This document shows positions 10,373 to 20,062 of a stretch of 64,000 nt of DNA, piece by piece. This DNA is from Hemibagrus wyckioides (taxonomy: Eukaryota > Chordata > Actinopteri > Siluriformes > Bagridae). Each line of letters starts with the position of its first letter. Position 1 is the first letter of the stretch. The translations under genes were made by a program, and so were the position numbers. The notes beneath the pieces are model-generated. The model made no database searches. It saw only the letters and a list, made by a program, of their open reading frames with translations, and had not been told where the DNA came from. The stretch covers positions 6,478,892-6,542,891 of the forward strand of contig NC_080734.1 of the NCBI RefSeq assembly GCF_019097595.1, written 5' to 3'.

Positions 10373-11104
10373 ATGGAAATGAGAGACTGGGGCTTTCTAT
10401 ATCTGTTACTGGATAAGGTGCAGTCCCATTCTACAGTCATCGGTAAGATCTGGATGAGAGCCCTGTTTGTATTCAGGATCCTGATTCTGGGTGCAGCAGC
10501 TGAAATTATCTGGGCAGACGAGCAGCCCAGAATTGTGTGCAATACCCAACAACCTGGCTGTAAGACCGCCTGCTATGATTTTCAATTCCCCATCTCCCCG
10601 ATTCGCTACTGGGTGATTCAGGTAATCGTCGTGTCCATGCCGTCGTTACTGTACCTGTGCCATGTCATCCACATTGCTCACCTGGAGAACACCCTGCGAG
10701 CGAGAATAAAACCACAGCATGATGAAACAAAACACAAACCCAAATACACAGATGAGCAGATACAGAGGAAGATCCAGTGCAGCCTGTGGGCGAGCAGATT
10801 TACACAGCTTTTCTTCAAAATCATCTTAGAGCTTGCTTTCATCGCCGGATTTTACTACCTATACGGCTTCATCATGAGCCCTGGGTTTTCTTGCCCTAGA
10901 GAGCCATGTCCTAACTATGTGGAATGCTACATCACAGCTGCAACGGAAAAGAACATCTTCAACATCTTCATGCTAGGGATAGCGGGTGTGTCCCTGCTGC
11001 TCAACGTGATCGAGGTCGTTTGCCTGCTGTGCAGCAGAGTACGATCTTGCCATGGCAAGTGGCATGTGAAAAAATTTGACGAAAATCCCACCAGTTTATT
11101 CTGA
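10373..11104 (+). CDS. Gap junction Cx32.2-like connexin (copy 2)
   Basis: This second connexin subunit is 243 aa, or 241 aa if the second in-frame ATG at 10379 is used. All six docking cysteines are present: C56, C63 and C67 in loop 1, then C174, C179 and C185 in loop 2. Four membrane segments lie near residues 22-43, 79-99, 141-162 and 194-215. It is clearly a sister of the 272-aa copy ([31 protein letters not shown]) but more diverged. The usual MGDWGF start is MEMRDWGF or MRDWGF, so the conserved Gly2 is Arg. The common WGDEQ is WADEQ, and SRPTEK is TAATEK. The tail is very short. The acceptor ends at 10356, 16 bases before the first ATG. No frameshift or stop is seen, so it is probably functional. 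Assignment to Cx32.2/Gja13 is by resemblance. Confidence 0.9.
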   Translation: MEMRDWGFLYLLLDKVQSHSTVIGKIWMRALFVFRILILGAAAEIIWADEQPRIVCNTQQPGCKTACYDFQFPISPIRYWVIQVIVVSMPSLLYLCHVIHIAHLENTLRARIKPQHDETKHKPKYTDEQIQRKIQCSLWASRFTQLFFKIILELAFIAGFYYLYGFIMSPGFSCPREPCPNYVECYITAATEKNIFNIFMLGIAGVSLLLNVIEVVCLLCSRVRSCHGKWHVKKFDENPTSLF

Positions 11105-11300
11105 CAGCCTAATCTGGGAGATAAAGATTTCAATTAAACATCTTTCATGAATTTATTGTAACATCTGTATACTGTAAGAATGTTACATAAATAAATAAAT
11201 ATAATGCCTCACAATGATCTACATAGTAGGGGATTTAACATCTATTTAAAAATAAACGAAGCTATAAACATTATATTTATATCTAATCTGACACATACAC
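11105..11300 (+). other. 3' flank of copy 2
   Basis: Just after the stop there is 'caattaaac' near 11132 and an AATAAATAAATA run near 11189-11201 that could serve as a poly(A) signal. Nothing else is recognised. Confidence 0.4.
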
Positions 11301-11321
11301 ATGTGACACATCACATATACA

Positions 11322-11440
11322 CTCACTGTCCACTTTATTTCAGACCTGCTCATCCAATCAGACAATCATGTCATCCAATCAGCTAATCATGTGGCATGGA
11401 TGAGAAAGATGATTTGGAAAACCACATCATCTTGGAGGGT
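11322..11440. mobile_element. Tc1-like terminal fragment
   Basis: 'actcactgtccactttatt' followed by 'cagacctgctcatccaatca' resembles the left end of the element at 20847-21133 ('gtccactttattaggaacac', then 'cctgcacgtccatgcagtta'). Only the terminal part is present. Confidence 0.5.
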
Positions 11441-11479
11441 TGGTTGCATTTAGCTAAAGAAAACGTATGTTTCTGATGC

Positions 11480-11690
11480 TAGTTTAGAATGGATGGCACA
11501 ATCATATCCTCCCAGCTGTAAATATCAGGCAACATGTTGTACATCGGCTCTCATGTTGTGTACATCGGGTCCATGGTGTTGATGTTTACATGGCATTCCA
11601 GATGTAAAGGTAAGACTCGGGGATGTTCAGCCACCAAAGATAAACCCATTAGGAATAAAGTGATGATCTAATCCAAACCATCACCTCCAC
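11480..11690. repeat. Dispersed repeat, copy 2 (partner at 490-710)
   Basis: This is collinear with 490-710 (see that entry). It begins about 375 bases past the stop codon of the second connexin. Confidence 0.5.
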
Positions 11691-11759
11691 CCATGACCAA
11701 ACCTTTTTTGTTTTTAGCAATAAGATGTTTTCATGGTGTATTCCCAACCTCCTACAAAT

Positions 11760-11815
11760 TATTTACATTTACAGCATTTGGCAGATGTTCTCATCCAGAG
11801 CGACTTACAGTGAAC
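11760..11815 (-). mobile_element. SINE/LINE tail fragment, minus strand
   Basis: 'tttacatttacagcatttgg' followed by 'cagatgttctcatccagagc' and 'gacttac' is the complement of the common fish retroposon ending 'gagc..ctgccaaatgctgtaaatgtaaa'. The same ending is seen near 43720, 45015 and 46830. Confidence 0.6.
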
Positions 11816-11899
11816 CGGCGACAGGTTTCATGGGTGGTCAAGACTCACTGATACATGTACATGTACTCATTGTACACGGAGAGCAAAGGCTGCCCCGTG

Positions 11900-12775
11900 T
11901 GGTCCGATCCAACAGACGAACTACTGATGCTGATGCTCATATTGCTAAAAGAGTTAATGCTGGTTCTGACAGAAAGGTGTCAGAATACACAGGGCATTAC
12001 AGTTTGTATGCACTCCATCTAGATCGTTTGCATTTAGTGGTAGTGGTAAGAAGTTGACACAGATCAGGCAGATTACTTGTGAATCTGTCGTTAATGCTCG
12101 GAATAATTGATAACATGGAGAGACACGGCTAATCTGTTCTACAGGTAGAGTGTACAATATGAGATAATAATCTAGTGATATCATAGCTTTGAGGTAGAAT
12201 ATCTATATCAGTGACGTCTGCTCCATGTAATTAAATCTTGCATATGATTAAAATTGGTCTAGTGATGTTTTGTTTAACCCCAAAGGAGTTTAGTAAGTCC
12301 ATAAATGCGAGTCCTAAAGTATCATTTGCATCGTCTATGTGAATGTTAAAATCTCCTAAAATCAATACTTTAAACAATTAACAAATTAACCAATAGGTCT
12401 GACAGAAAATGTGCAAACTCTTTAAGAAATTCAACTTAGGGTCCGGGGGTCTATACACAGTGGCCAGAGCAAGAGATTGCAGGGATTTGAGAGTGCAACA
12501 TTAAAACAAGCACTTTGAATGAAATAAACCTGGATCCTGTTTTCTGAGTAACAGTAAGGAAATCGCTGTAGATAGTTGCAACACCATCTCTATGCCCAGG
12601 CCGACGGGGCTCATGCTTATAGACATATCCTGACAGAGTAGACTCATTCAGACCAATGTAGTAATTCGGTTTAAGCCAGGTTTCGGTATCGAGTCTATTA
12701 TGCCAGATCATTTCATTAACAATAAGTGCTTTGGGTGCAAGGGATCTAATGTTGAGAAGCCCAAACTTTAGAAAC
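11900..12775 (-). pseudogene. LINE ORF2 endonuclease-domain fragment
   Basis: Minus-strand translation from about 12765 downward gives LLNIRSLAPKALIVNEMI, then TETWLKPNYYIGLNEST, YKHEPRRPGHRDGVATIYSD, and after a break LGDFNIHIDDANDTLG at about 12315-12359. These are hallmarks of the apurinic-type endonuclease at the start of non-LTR retrotransposon ORF2: LN-RSL, the catalytic Glu in TETWL, and GDFN. Several stops and frameshifts interrupt it, and I see no reverse transcriptase. It is a dead fragment of a fish LINE; the clade is not determined. Confidence 0.8.
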
Positions 12776-12999
12776 TCTTTTTGTTTGCTTATTTCTGGTT
12801 TAATAGTGCTAAGATTATTCCGAGAACTTTTAATTAATATATATTCTTTGTTATTCGGGGAATAGACACAGTTTCTATAAGACGAGCTACATGTGCACTT
12901 GTATCAATCTGGTGAGCTGAAAAGTAGTTATCATAGCTGATTTGAGTTATGACTTACCAGTGACACCAAGTTCATTGTTTATAGATGCTTAAAGCACTA

Positions 13000-13850
13000 T
13001 TTATGCTCATGACAACTGAAAGGTGATGTTATAAAATCAAAAGCTGATTCAAGTATTAGTGGGTTAGTATTAGTATTACTATTACTTATGCAACTTGTTT
13101 GATTTCTTAGCTAAAATGTGTTATGTTTTTTTATAGATCTATCAACGGATGTGTTGGTGCAAAATAATATATTAAAAATATATTACATATAGTATTAACA
13201 TATTAAAATATAACACACACACACACACAGAAAATGTTTTCTGTAAAAAGACTTACAGTGGGAAGAAGGGAAAAGGCTGCTGCAAGAATCAGTTCCAGTT
13301 TTAATTTAATTTTATACAACACTTTTAATGTTCGTTTCTCTAAACCCTCACATTTAAGCTGAAGCCATCATTTTTGTTTCAAACAGATTGCTGAACAGAA
13401 ATCAGAATCAGAAATGCTCACCCAGAAAAGCATCCTCAGACCCCCTTAGGAAATATTTTACAGTTTCTTGAGCAATTTCCTCAGCCTCCCTGTCCAGTTG
13501 AGGACGTTACTACCCCCTACTGGCTTTACCCTGCAGTGGTCATACTCTTCCTAAGATTCTAGTCTGATGTGGCCACTAGAGGTCATTGTTTCCCCCATGT
13601 TTTTTTACCCCCTCTGTCTGTTTTATTCCTGTCGTTTGTTTCTCATTCCTCTGTTTGTATTTAATTTGCCGTGTTTCCCAGTTACTTTGCTCGATGTTCA
13701 GTTGTCCTGATTTTCAATCCCTGATACTTACCCTGGTCTACAATGTTGTGAGCGATGTTTGTGCTCCTTTAAACAAGACCCAGTAGGTGTTCTTTCTTGG
13801 CTGAAACACAAACATCATCTTGCTAGCCATCTTAGCAGACCTCTGCTGCT
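13000..13850. other. No gene; possible degenerate repeat
   Basis: Mostly unassigned. There is a short (AC)n near 13210-13229. The stretch 13530-13790 ('tggccactagaggtcattg', then pyrimidine-rich text) reads like a dispersed fish repeat, but I cannot name the family. Confidence 0.35.
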
Positions 13851-13959
13851 CGGCATCCTTCAAGAGTTTCTGAGACTTCACCTTGGCTTCAACTTCCACT
13901 GTCGTTTATTACTTTAGTAACCTGTTTTCTGATTACTGTTACATCTAGAGATTTTTCAA

Positions 13960-14260
13960 TCAATTACTCTGAGGGAGGTTGATCATGTCCTCCTGGACCA
14001 CACTGAAACACACTTCAGAAACACCATCTCCATCCACCATTGCTGTGGATCGTGTATCTGTAACATAAGTAAATATTAAAAGTCATCAAAATGTACACTG
14101 CCTACAGATATACAGTAATATTTGTTGATTTGTAGTGTTTCACTGCACTCCAGTGTCCACTCACCTGCTTCCTCTGTTTTAGAGGACTTGTTTCTTTTCT
14201 TCAGAAACCTCCAGAATTTCCTCCCCCAGGTCTTCTTTCTCCTTCTTGGTGTCGCTAAAG
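13960..14260 (-). pseudogene. Candidate minus-strand exon pair, unidentified
   Basis: On the minus strand, a frame (14260 down to 14165) rich in Lys/Arg ends at a clean donor 'gaagcag|gtgagt'. A 107-base gap follows, then a clean acceptor 'cttatgttacag'. The next exon (14057 to 13960) reads DTRSTAMVDGDGVSEV, then VVQEDMINLPQSN and a stop. The frame is continuous across the junction. The upstream frame soon meets a stop, and an alternative frame (VNSQVKEQVFSDTKKEKEDL) also looks coding-like, so this is probably a decayed gene piece. I do not recognise the family. Confidence 0.3.
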
Positions 14261-14394
14261 ACCTGCTCCTTTACCTGGGAGTTCACAGAAATACTGTCCA
14301 CGTAACAACAAACGTAAAATTTCATTTTGGCTCTTCAGTGTTTTAATGCAGAATGACCAGAACTTTCTGTGTGTACGCATTTCACTGCCTACTA

Positions 14395-15250
14395 CCAGTG
14401 TGACTTGGGATTCTGCTTCTATTTCCATAAGGACAACAAACCAAAAAATATATATTAGCATCCTAGGACAAATTTCAGTAGCACGTGTAACCGCTGACAT
14501 TTCTCAGTTCGGTTTCTTTTTGTATTTTGTACACTGGCATCTTCACTTGCAAATACAGTGTATGTTTATATAAACACATACATACAATTATTTACAATTA
14601 TTTCACTCCCTGCTTATACTGAACAGAATTTTGGACACTTTTAACATCTTTTCAAACTTATTTCCTGTTTGGAAATTTTACTTTGGGTACGGTTTCCATA
14701 AAGACAAACAAACCAATATTTCACATATATAGAGTTTCACGGATAAAAATATTAGCATCTCAGGTTTTTGCTATTTTGCACACACTCTGAATATGTCTCA
14801 TGGTCCAAAAAGCATACACAACACACCTGTACTGTTTTACACGATGTGAAGTGATGGTCTCATTAAAACTGACCATGAAGTAAGTGAAGTATTGTACCAT
14901 TCTTTGCTGTCTGGAGCCTCGATGGTTAACTGAATGTCCTTCATCCCAAAACCTTTGATTATGATGTTTTCAAGTCTCCAAGTAGGCTCTTCTTCCTGAT
15001 TTACATTCCACATAGATACAGTTCCATAGACAAAAATACTGGCACCCCAGGAAACATTTCAGTAACACATTAGTCCAATTAATCATTAATCAATTACTTC
15101 AGTTTATTTCTGTATTCTGTGCACTGCCGTCTTTATTCACAAATACAGTGTGTATATATAACATATAGCTTTTTTCACAATTATTTCCTCTCTGTTCATC
15201 TTAGATAACATTTTAAACACCTAAAACATCTTTTCAAACTCTGATTCTTT
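14395..15250. repeat. Local tandem duplication with period about 0.6 kb
   Basis: 14395-14660 and 15005-15245 share ordered words. Examples are 'tttccataaggaca'/'ttccatagacaaa', 'tttcagta.cac', 'gtgcactgccgtctt'-like text, 'caaatacagtgt', 'cacaattatttc' and 'aacatcttttcaaact'. A partial third copy lies at 14690-14790. It is unclear whether this is gene-derived or an unnamed repeat. Confidence 0.55.
14827..15008 (-). pseudogene. Exon-like unit, copy B (minus strand)
   Basis: Minus-strand reading gives WNVNQEEEPTWRLENIIIKG, then MKDIQLTIEAPDSKEWYNTS, before a stop. The sequence ends at a donor 'acagtacag|gtgtgt' with the last exon base at 14827. It is a diverged duplicate of 16274-16400: the donor and following bases are nearly identical, and NWRLEH/TWRLEN is shared. 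The protein family is not recognised. Confidence 0.35.
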
Positions 15251-16200
15251 CTTATGCTTTAGTGTATTTTATGCTTTAGATTGTATTTTATTATAAATGT
15301 CTTAATCAATATTAAAAAGCAGAGGTACATTGTTTTGTTTATTTTATGTTTTAAACCAAACACAAATTCATGTACAATTCAGGTACATCAGGGTGCAGAA
15401 GAATGAGCAAAACAGAACAATCACAGCCCAGCTGCTTTTAACAGTCAGTTCTTATCATATAGTGAGGATCCCTTTGTATACAAAAATCACTGTAAAATTA
15501 ATCCATTATTTTATTAGTGTCCATAAAATTATGCCTGAAGAAAATAATAGCAGCCTCAATATAAATTATATAAAAATATTATATAACTGTAAATGGTAAA
15601 CAATGCAAATCCTTTTTTAAAAAATGTATCAAGTAATCAAGTAATGTTTTTTTTATCATTTTTGTTTTAACTAATATTTGATTTTTAACATTAGCATTGC
15701 ATTTAGTACAGTAAAATTTTACATTTTGGGATTTTTTTATATTCCAGCTTTGTTGACAATCATACAGTTTTAGGTACGTCAAGTACATCATACAATAAAT
15801 GAAAAGGATATTTGACAATGCAATGTTTTTGTATAATTAAATTAGAAATAAGCAGTGATTTTTTGACTGCTAATTATTTAAAACAACCAAAATAAACAAA
15901 AGATGCAGAGTAATTATTTCTTATTTCTAGAGTAATAAAAAAAAAGTTGGCTAGAAGAAATATGTAATAAAATGCAAAGAAGATATCTGGTCATATGTTT
16001 TTTTTTTCTTCTTTAAATCATAAGGTGCCAGTAATAGTAATAAATCTTGCAGTGCAACACTTGTGCATTGTGTATTTGTGTATACTTTTCTCTTGGATTT
16101 AAAAGAATACCTGTAAACTAAAAGATCAGCAGAAAATCTAAGATTTCTTCCCTTTATTGCAAGTTAATTCAATAAAAAACTAAAAAGGCTTTTGGTATTA
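15250..16200. other. No gene recognised
   Basis: Very AT-rich spacer between the exon-like units, with many short A and T runs. No repeat family is identified. Confidence 0.35.
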
Positions 16201-16273
16201 AAATTCACCACCTTTGACCTTTTCCCACACACTCTGAATACAACTCATGGTCCAGAAATTGTACAGAACACAC

Positions 16274-16400
16274 CTGTACTGTTTTATACTCAGCTAGGAT
16301 ATCAAAAGTTTTGGTCAAGAAGTGTTCAAGCCTCCAATTGGCCTTTTCTTGCTGATTTGCTTTGGTGACATTCAAGTAGAACTGCCTTAGACAAAAGGCG
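16274..16400 (-). other. Exon-like unit, copy A (minus strand)
   Basis: The minus-strand frame reads LRQFYLNVTKANQQEKANWR, then LEHFLTKTFDILAEYKTVQ, and ends at the donor 'acagtacag|gtgtgt' (last exon base 16274). Unlike copy B it is open throughout. It sits in a longer open frame of 117 codons (16558-16205). Two copies of one exon-plus-donor suggest a tandemly duplicated gene segment or an unnamed mobile element. Confidence 0.3.
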
Positions 16401-16602
16401 AGAATGTGTTTAAAGAAAAAGTAGTGCTTCATCTTGACATTGTGACACCTGACCGCTATCCTTAAATAAGAAAAAAATCTTTTGCATTGCCAGTCATATT
16501 TTCCAAATAAATGGCAATGTTTAACAGGTTCTTTCAGGGTTTGCAAACGTTTGAGCACAACTGTAAAGGCATAAATGAAGCGTAAGTGTCATTAGCTAAA
16601 TA

Positions 16603-16698
<96 letters not shown>
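16603..16698. repeat. (GATA)n microsatellite
   Basis: About 24 uninterrupted GATA units. It directly precedes a repeat end ('actttactgtcattgcaaag'), as in inverted retroposon 3' ends of fish. Confidence 0.95.
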
Positions 16699-16699
<1 letters not shown>

Positions 16700-16990
16700 A
16701 CTTTACTGTCATTGCAAAGTACAGGTACATAGCAAACGAAATGCTGTTTAGCATCTACCAGAAGTGCAAATAGTAGAAATTGTGCAAATGAACAAGTGCA
16801 GATAAATATGTAAATATGTACATCGATATATAAGGCTATGTCAGAGTGTGCATAAAGAAGTATGTGCAAATTTTATTTACAGCAGATAAAGTGTCAGGTG
16901 TAATTATAAATTGTGCACAAATGTATGTATTATGTACATTGTATGTACAACAGTAACAGATAATATACAGTGTTCATACAGATAGTATAT
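16699..16990 (-). mobile_element. Retroposon-like fragment, minus strand
   Basis: 'actttactgtcattgcaaag', 'acaggtacatagcaaacgaa' and 'atgctgtttagcatct..cca' are phrases typical of a common fish interspersed repeat, here joined to a GATA run. It lies where the front part of the fossil connexin at 19854 would be expected if the two Tc1 elements are removed. Confidence 0.5.
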
Positions 16991-16991
16991 A

Positions 16992-18592
16992 CAGTGGGGC
17001 AAATAAGTATTTGATACACTGCCGATTTTTCAAGTTTTCCCACTTACAAAGAATAGACAGATCTATAATTTTCATCGTAGGTACACCTCAACTATGAGAG
17101 ACAGAATGTAAAAAAAATCCAGAAAATCACATCGTATGATTTTTAAATAATTAATTTCCATTTTATTGCATGAAAAAAGTATTTGATCACCTATCAACCA
17201 GCAAGAATTCTAGCTCTCACAGACCTGTTAGTTTGTCTTTAAGAAGCCCTCCTATCCTCCACTCATTACCTGTATTAATTGCATCTGTTTGAACTCGTTA
17301 CCTGTATAAAAGACACCTGCCCACACACTCAATCAATCAGACTCTAACCTCTCCACTATGGGCAAGAAGAGCTGTCTAAGGACACCAGGGACAAAATTGT
17401 AGACCTGCACAAGACTGGGATGGGCTACAGGACAATAGGAAAACAGCTTGGTGAGAAGGCAACAACTGTTGGTGCAATGATTAGAAAATGAAAGAAATTC
17501 AAGATGACTGTCAATCTCCCTCGGACTGGGGCTCCATGCAAGATCTCGCCTCGTGGAGTATCACTGATCCTGAGAAAGGTGAGAGATCAGCCTAGAACTA
17601 CACGGGAGGACCTGGTCAATGACCTGAAGAGAGCTGGGACCACAGTCTCAAAGGTTACCATTAGTAACACACTACACCGTCATGGATTAAAATCCTGCAG
17701 CATGCGCAAGGTCCCCCTGCTCAAGCCAGCACATGTCCAGGCCGGTCTGAAGTTTGCCAAAGACCATCTGGATCCATCCAGAGAAGGCATGGGAGAAGGT
17801 CATGTGGTCAGATGAGACCAAAATAGAACTTTTTGGTATAAACTCCATTCGCCGTGTTTGGAGGAAGAAGAAGGATGAGTACAATCCCAAGAACACCATC
17901 CCAACCGTGAAGCATGAGGGTGGAAACATCATGCATTGGGGGTGCTTTTCTGCAAAGGGGACAGGACGACTGCACTGTATTGAGAAGAGGCTGGATGGGG
18001 CCATGTATCGCGAGATTTTGGGCAACAACCTCCTTCCCTCAGTAAGAGCATTGAAGATGGGTCGTGGCTGGGTCTTCCAACAAGACAATGACCCCAAACA
18101 CACAGCTAAGGCAACTAAGGAGTGGCTTTGTAAGAAGCATTTCAAGGTCCTGGAGTGGCCTAGCCAGTCTCCAGACCTGAACCCAATAGAAAATCTATGG
18201 AGGGAGCTGAAACTCCGTGTTGCCCAGCAACAGCCCCAAAACCTGAAAGATCTGGAGAAGACCTGAATGGAGGAGTGGGCCAAAATCCCTGCTGCAGTGT
18301 GTGCAAACCTAGTCAAGAACTACAGGAAACATCTGACCTCTGTAATTGTAAACAAAGGTTTCTGTACCAAATATTAAGTTCTATTTTTCTATTGTATCAA
18401 ATACTTTTTTCATGCAATAAAATGGAAATTAATTATTTAAAAATCATACGATGTGATTCTCTGGATTTTTTTACATTCTGTCTCTCATAGTTGAGGTGTA
18501 CCTATGATGAAAATTACAGATCTCTCTATTCTTTGTAAGTGGGAAAACTTGAAAAAAATCGGCAGTGTATCAGATACTTATTTGCCCCACTG
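16992..18592 (+). mobile_element. Tc1-like transposon 1 with long inverted ends
   Basis: The element runs from 'cagtggggcaaataagtatt' to 'agatacttatttgccccactg'. The two ends are inverted copies over roughly 200 bp, including 'aaaatcacatcgtatgattt' and 'cattttattgcatgaaaaaa'. A TA precedes the left end; the right target base pair reads TG, one change from TA. It carries a decayed transposase gene in the same orientation. Confidence 0.92.
17358..18377 (+). pseudogene. Tc1-like transposase pseudogene (transposon 1)
   Basis: The frame begins MGKKSC and contains a helix-turn-helix region ([20 protein letters not shown]), then the DDE catalytic domain. Its three acidic residues are visible in [19 protein letters not shown] and [11 protein letters not shown], the DD34E pattern of Tc1 transposases. 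It is broken by a frameshift near 17378, a TGA near 17490, a frameshift near 17772 and a TGA at 18264-18266. The frame then continues to a natural-looking end (KGFCTKY) at 18377. The enzyme would cut and paste the element at TA sites, but this copy cannot make it. Confidence 0.9.
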
Positions 18593-18608
18593 TGTGTATA
18601 TATATATA

Positions 18609-19851
18609 CAGGGGTTGGACAATGAAACTGAAACCAATTTAGTGTTGGAGGTTTCATGGCTAAATTTGACCAGCCTGGTGGCCAATCTTCATTGATTGCA
18701 CATTCCACCAGTAAGAGCAGAGTATGAAGGTTTAATTAGCAGAGTAATAGCACAGTTTTGCTTAAAATATTGCAATGCACACAACATTATGGGTGACATA
18801 TCAGAGTTTAAAAGAGGACAAATTGTTGGTGCACGTCTTGCTGGCGCATCTGTGACTAAGACAGCAAGTCTTTGTGATGTATCAGGAGCCACGGTATCCA
18901 GGGTAATGTCAGCATATCACCAAGAAGGACGAACCACATCCAACAGGAGTAACTGTGGACGCAAGAGGAAGCTGTCTGAAAGGGATTGTATCCAAAAAAC
19001 ATAAAACCACAGCTGCCCAACTCATTGCAGAAATAAATGTGCACCTCAACTCTCCTGTTTCCACCAAAACTGTCCGTCGGGAGCTCCACAGGGTCAATGT
19101 ACATGGCCGGGCTGCTATAGCCAAACCTTTGGTCACTCGTGCCAACGGCAAACGTCGGTTTCAATGGTGCCAGCAGCGAAAATCTTGGGCTGTGGACAAT
19201 GTGAAATATGTATTGTTCTCTGATGAGTCCACCTTCACTGTCTTTCCCACATCTGGGAGAGTTACAGTGTGGAGAAGCCCCAAAGAAGCGTACCACCCAG
19301 ACTGTTGCATGCCCAGAGTGAAGCATGGGGGTGGATCAGTGATGGTTTGGGCTGCAATATCATGGCGTTCCCTAGGCCCAATACTTGTGCTAGATGGGCG
19401 CGTCACTGCCAAGGACTTCTGAACCATTCTGGAGGACCATGTGCACCCAGTGGTTCAAACATTGTATCCTGAAGGCGGTGCCGTGTATCAGGATGATAAT
19501 GCACCAATGCACACAGCAAGACTGGTGACAGAGTGGTTTGATGAACATGAAAGTGAAGTTGAACATCTCCCATGGCCTGTACAGTCACCAGATCTAAATA
19601 TTATTGAGCCACTTTGGGGTGTTTTGGAGGAGCGAGTCAGGAAACTTTTCCTCCACCAGCATCACGTAGTGACCTGGCCACTATTCTGCAAGAAGAATGG
19701 CTCAAAATCCCTCTGGCCACTGTGCAAGACTTGTATCTGTCATTCCCAAGACGAATTGATGCTGTATTGGCTGCAAAAGGAGGCCCTACACCATACTAAT
19801 GAATTATTGTGGTCTAAAACCAGGCGTTTCAGTTTCATTGTCCAACCCCTG
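18609..19851 (+). mobile_element. Tc1-like transposon 2
   Basis: Inverted ends of about 27 bp match: left 'caggggttggacaatgaaac', right 'gtttcattgtccaacccctg'. TA is present on both sides (18607-18608 and 19852-19853), so the target duplication is intact. The element is only 16 bases from transposon 1, separated by a TA-rich spacer. Its right end is directly followed by the connexin fossil. Confidence 0.93.
18789..19799 (+). pseudogene. Tc1-like transposase pseudogene (transposon 2)
   Basis: The start MGDISEFKRGQIVGARLAGA is followed by a DNA-binding region. The catalytic domain shows FSDES, QDDNAPMHTA and SPDLNIIEPLW (DD34E). The natural end is AAKGGPTPY. Lesions are a frameshift near 18990, a TGA at 19420-19422 and a frameshift near 19645. 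Sequence and ends differ from transposon 1, so the two elements belong to different Tc1 lineages. Confidence 0.9.
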
Positions 19852-19853
19852 TA

Positions 19854-20062
19854 CATTCCTATGTGAGAAGTACCTCTTTCTTTGTTGTTTGGTAAGAACA
19901 TGGCCGAAATATGAATGAGTTGTGTCCAACTCTGCATTAGGTGCCATTACCACTATTAAGTGCCATAAACCAGCAAGAGCATTAGGTTTAAATGTGTGAA
20001 TGAAGACATGGAGAAGCATTGAGCATTCAGGAGCCAAAGCACTGCTGAAGAAATACAACTGG
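19854..20062 (+). pseudogene. Fossil 3' end of a third Cx32.2-like connexin
   Basis: The reading LFLCCLVRTWPKYE followed by a stop (about 19872-19917) aligns with [16 protein letters not shown] at the end of membrane segment 4 of the first connexin. The nucleotide match continues through the cytoplasmic tail: 'acatggagaagc' and 'actgctgaagaaat' here correspond to 'acctggagaagc' and 'ctactgaagaaat' at 6236-6284. It then runs into a collinear 3' flank. The gene is truncated at its 5' side, where a Tc1 element and, beyond it, other repeats lie. A TGA follows the PKYE codons and a small indel precedes the CC pair. It is surely non-functional. Confidence 0.75.
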
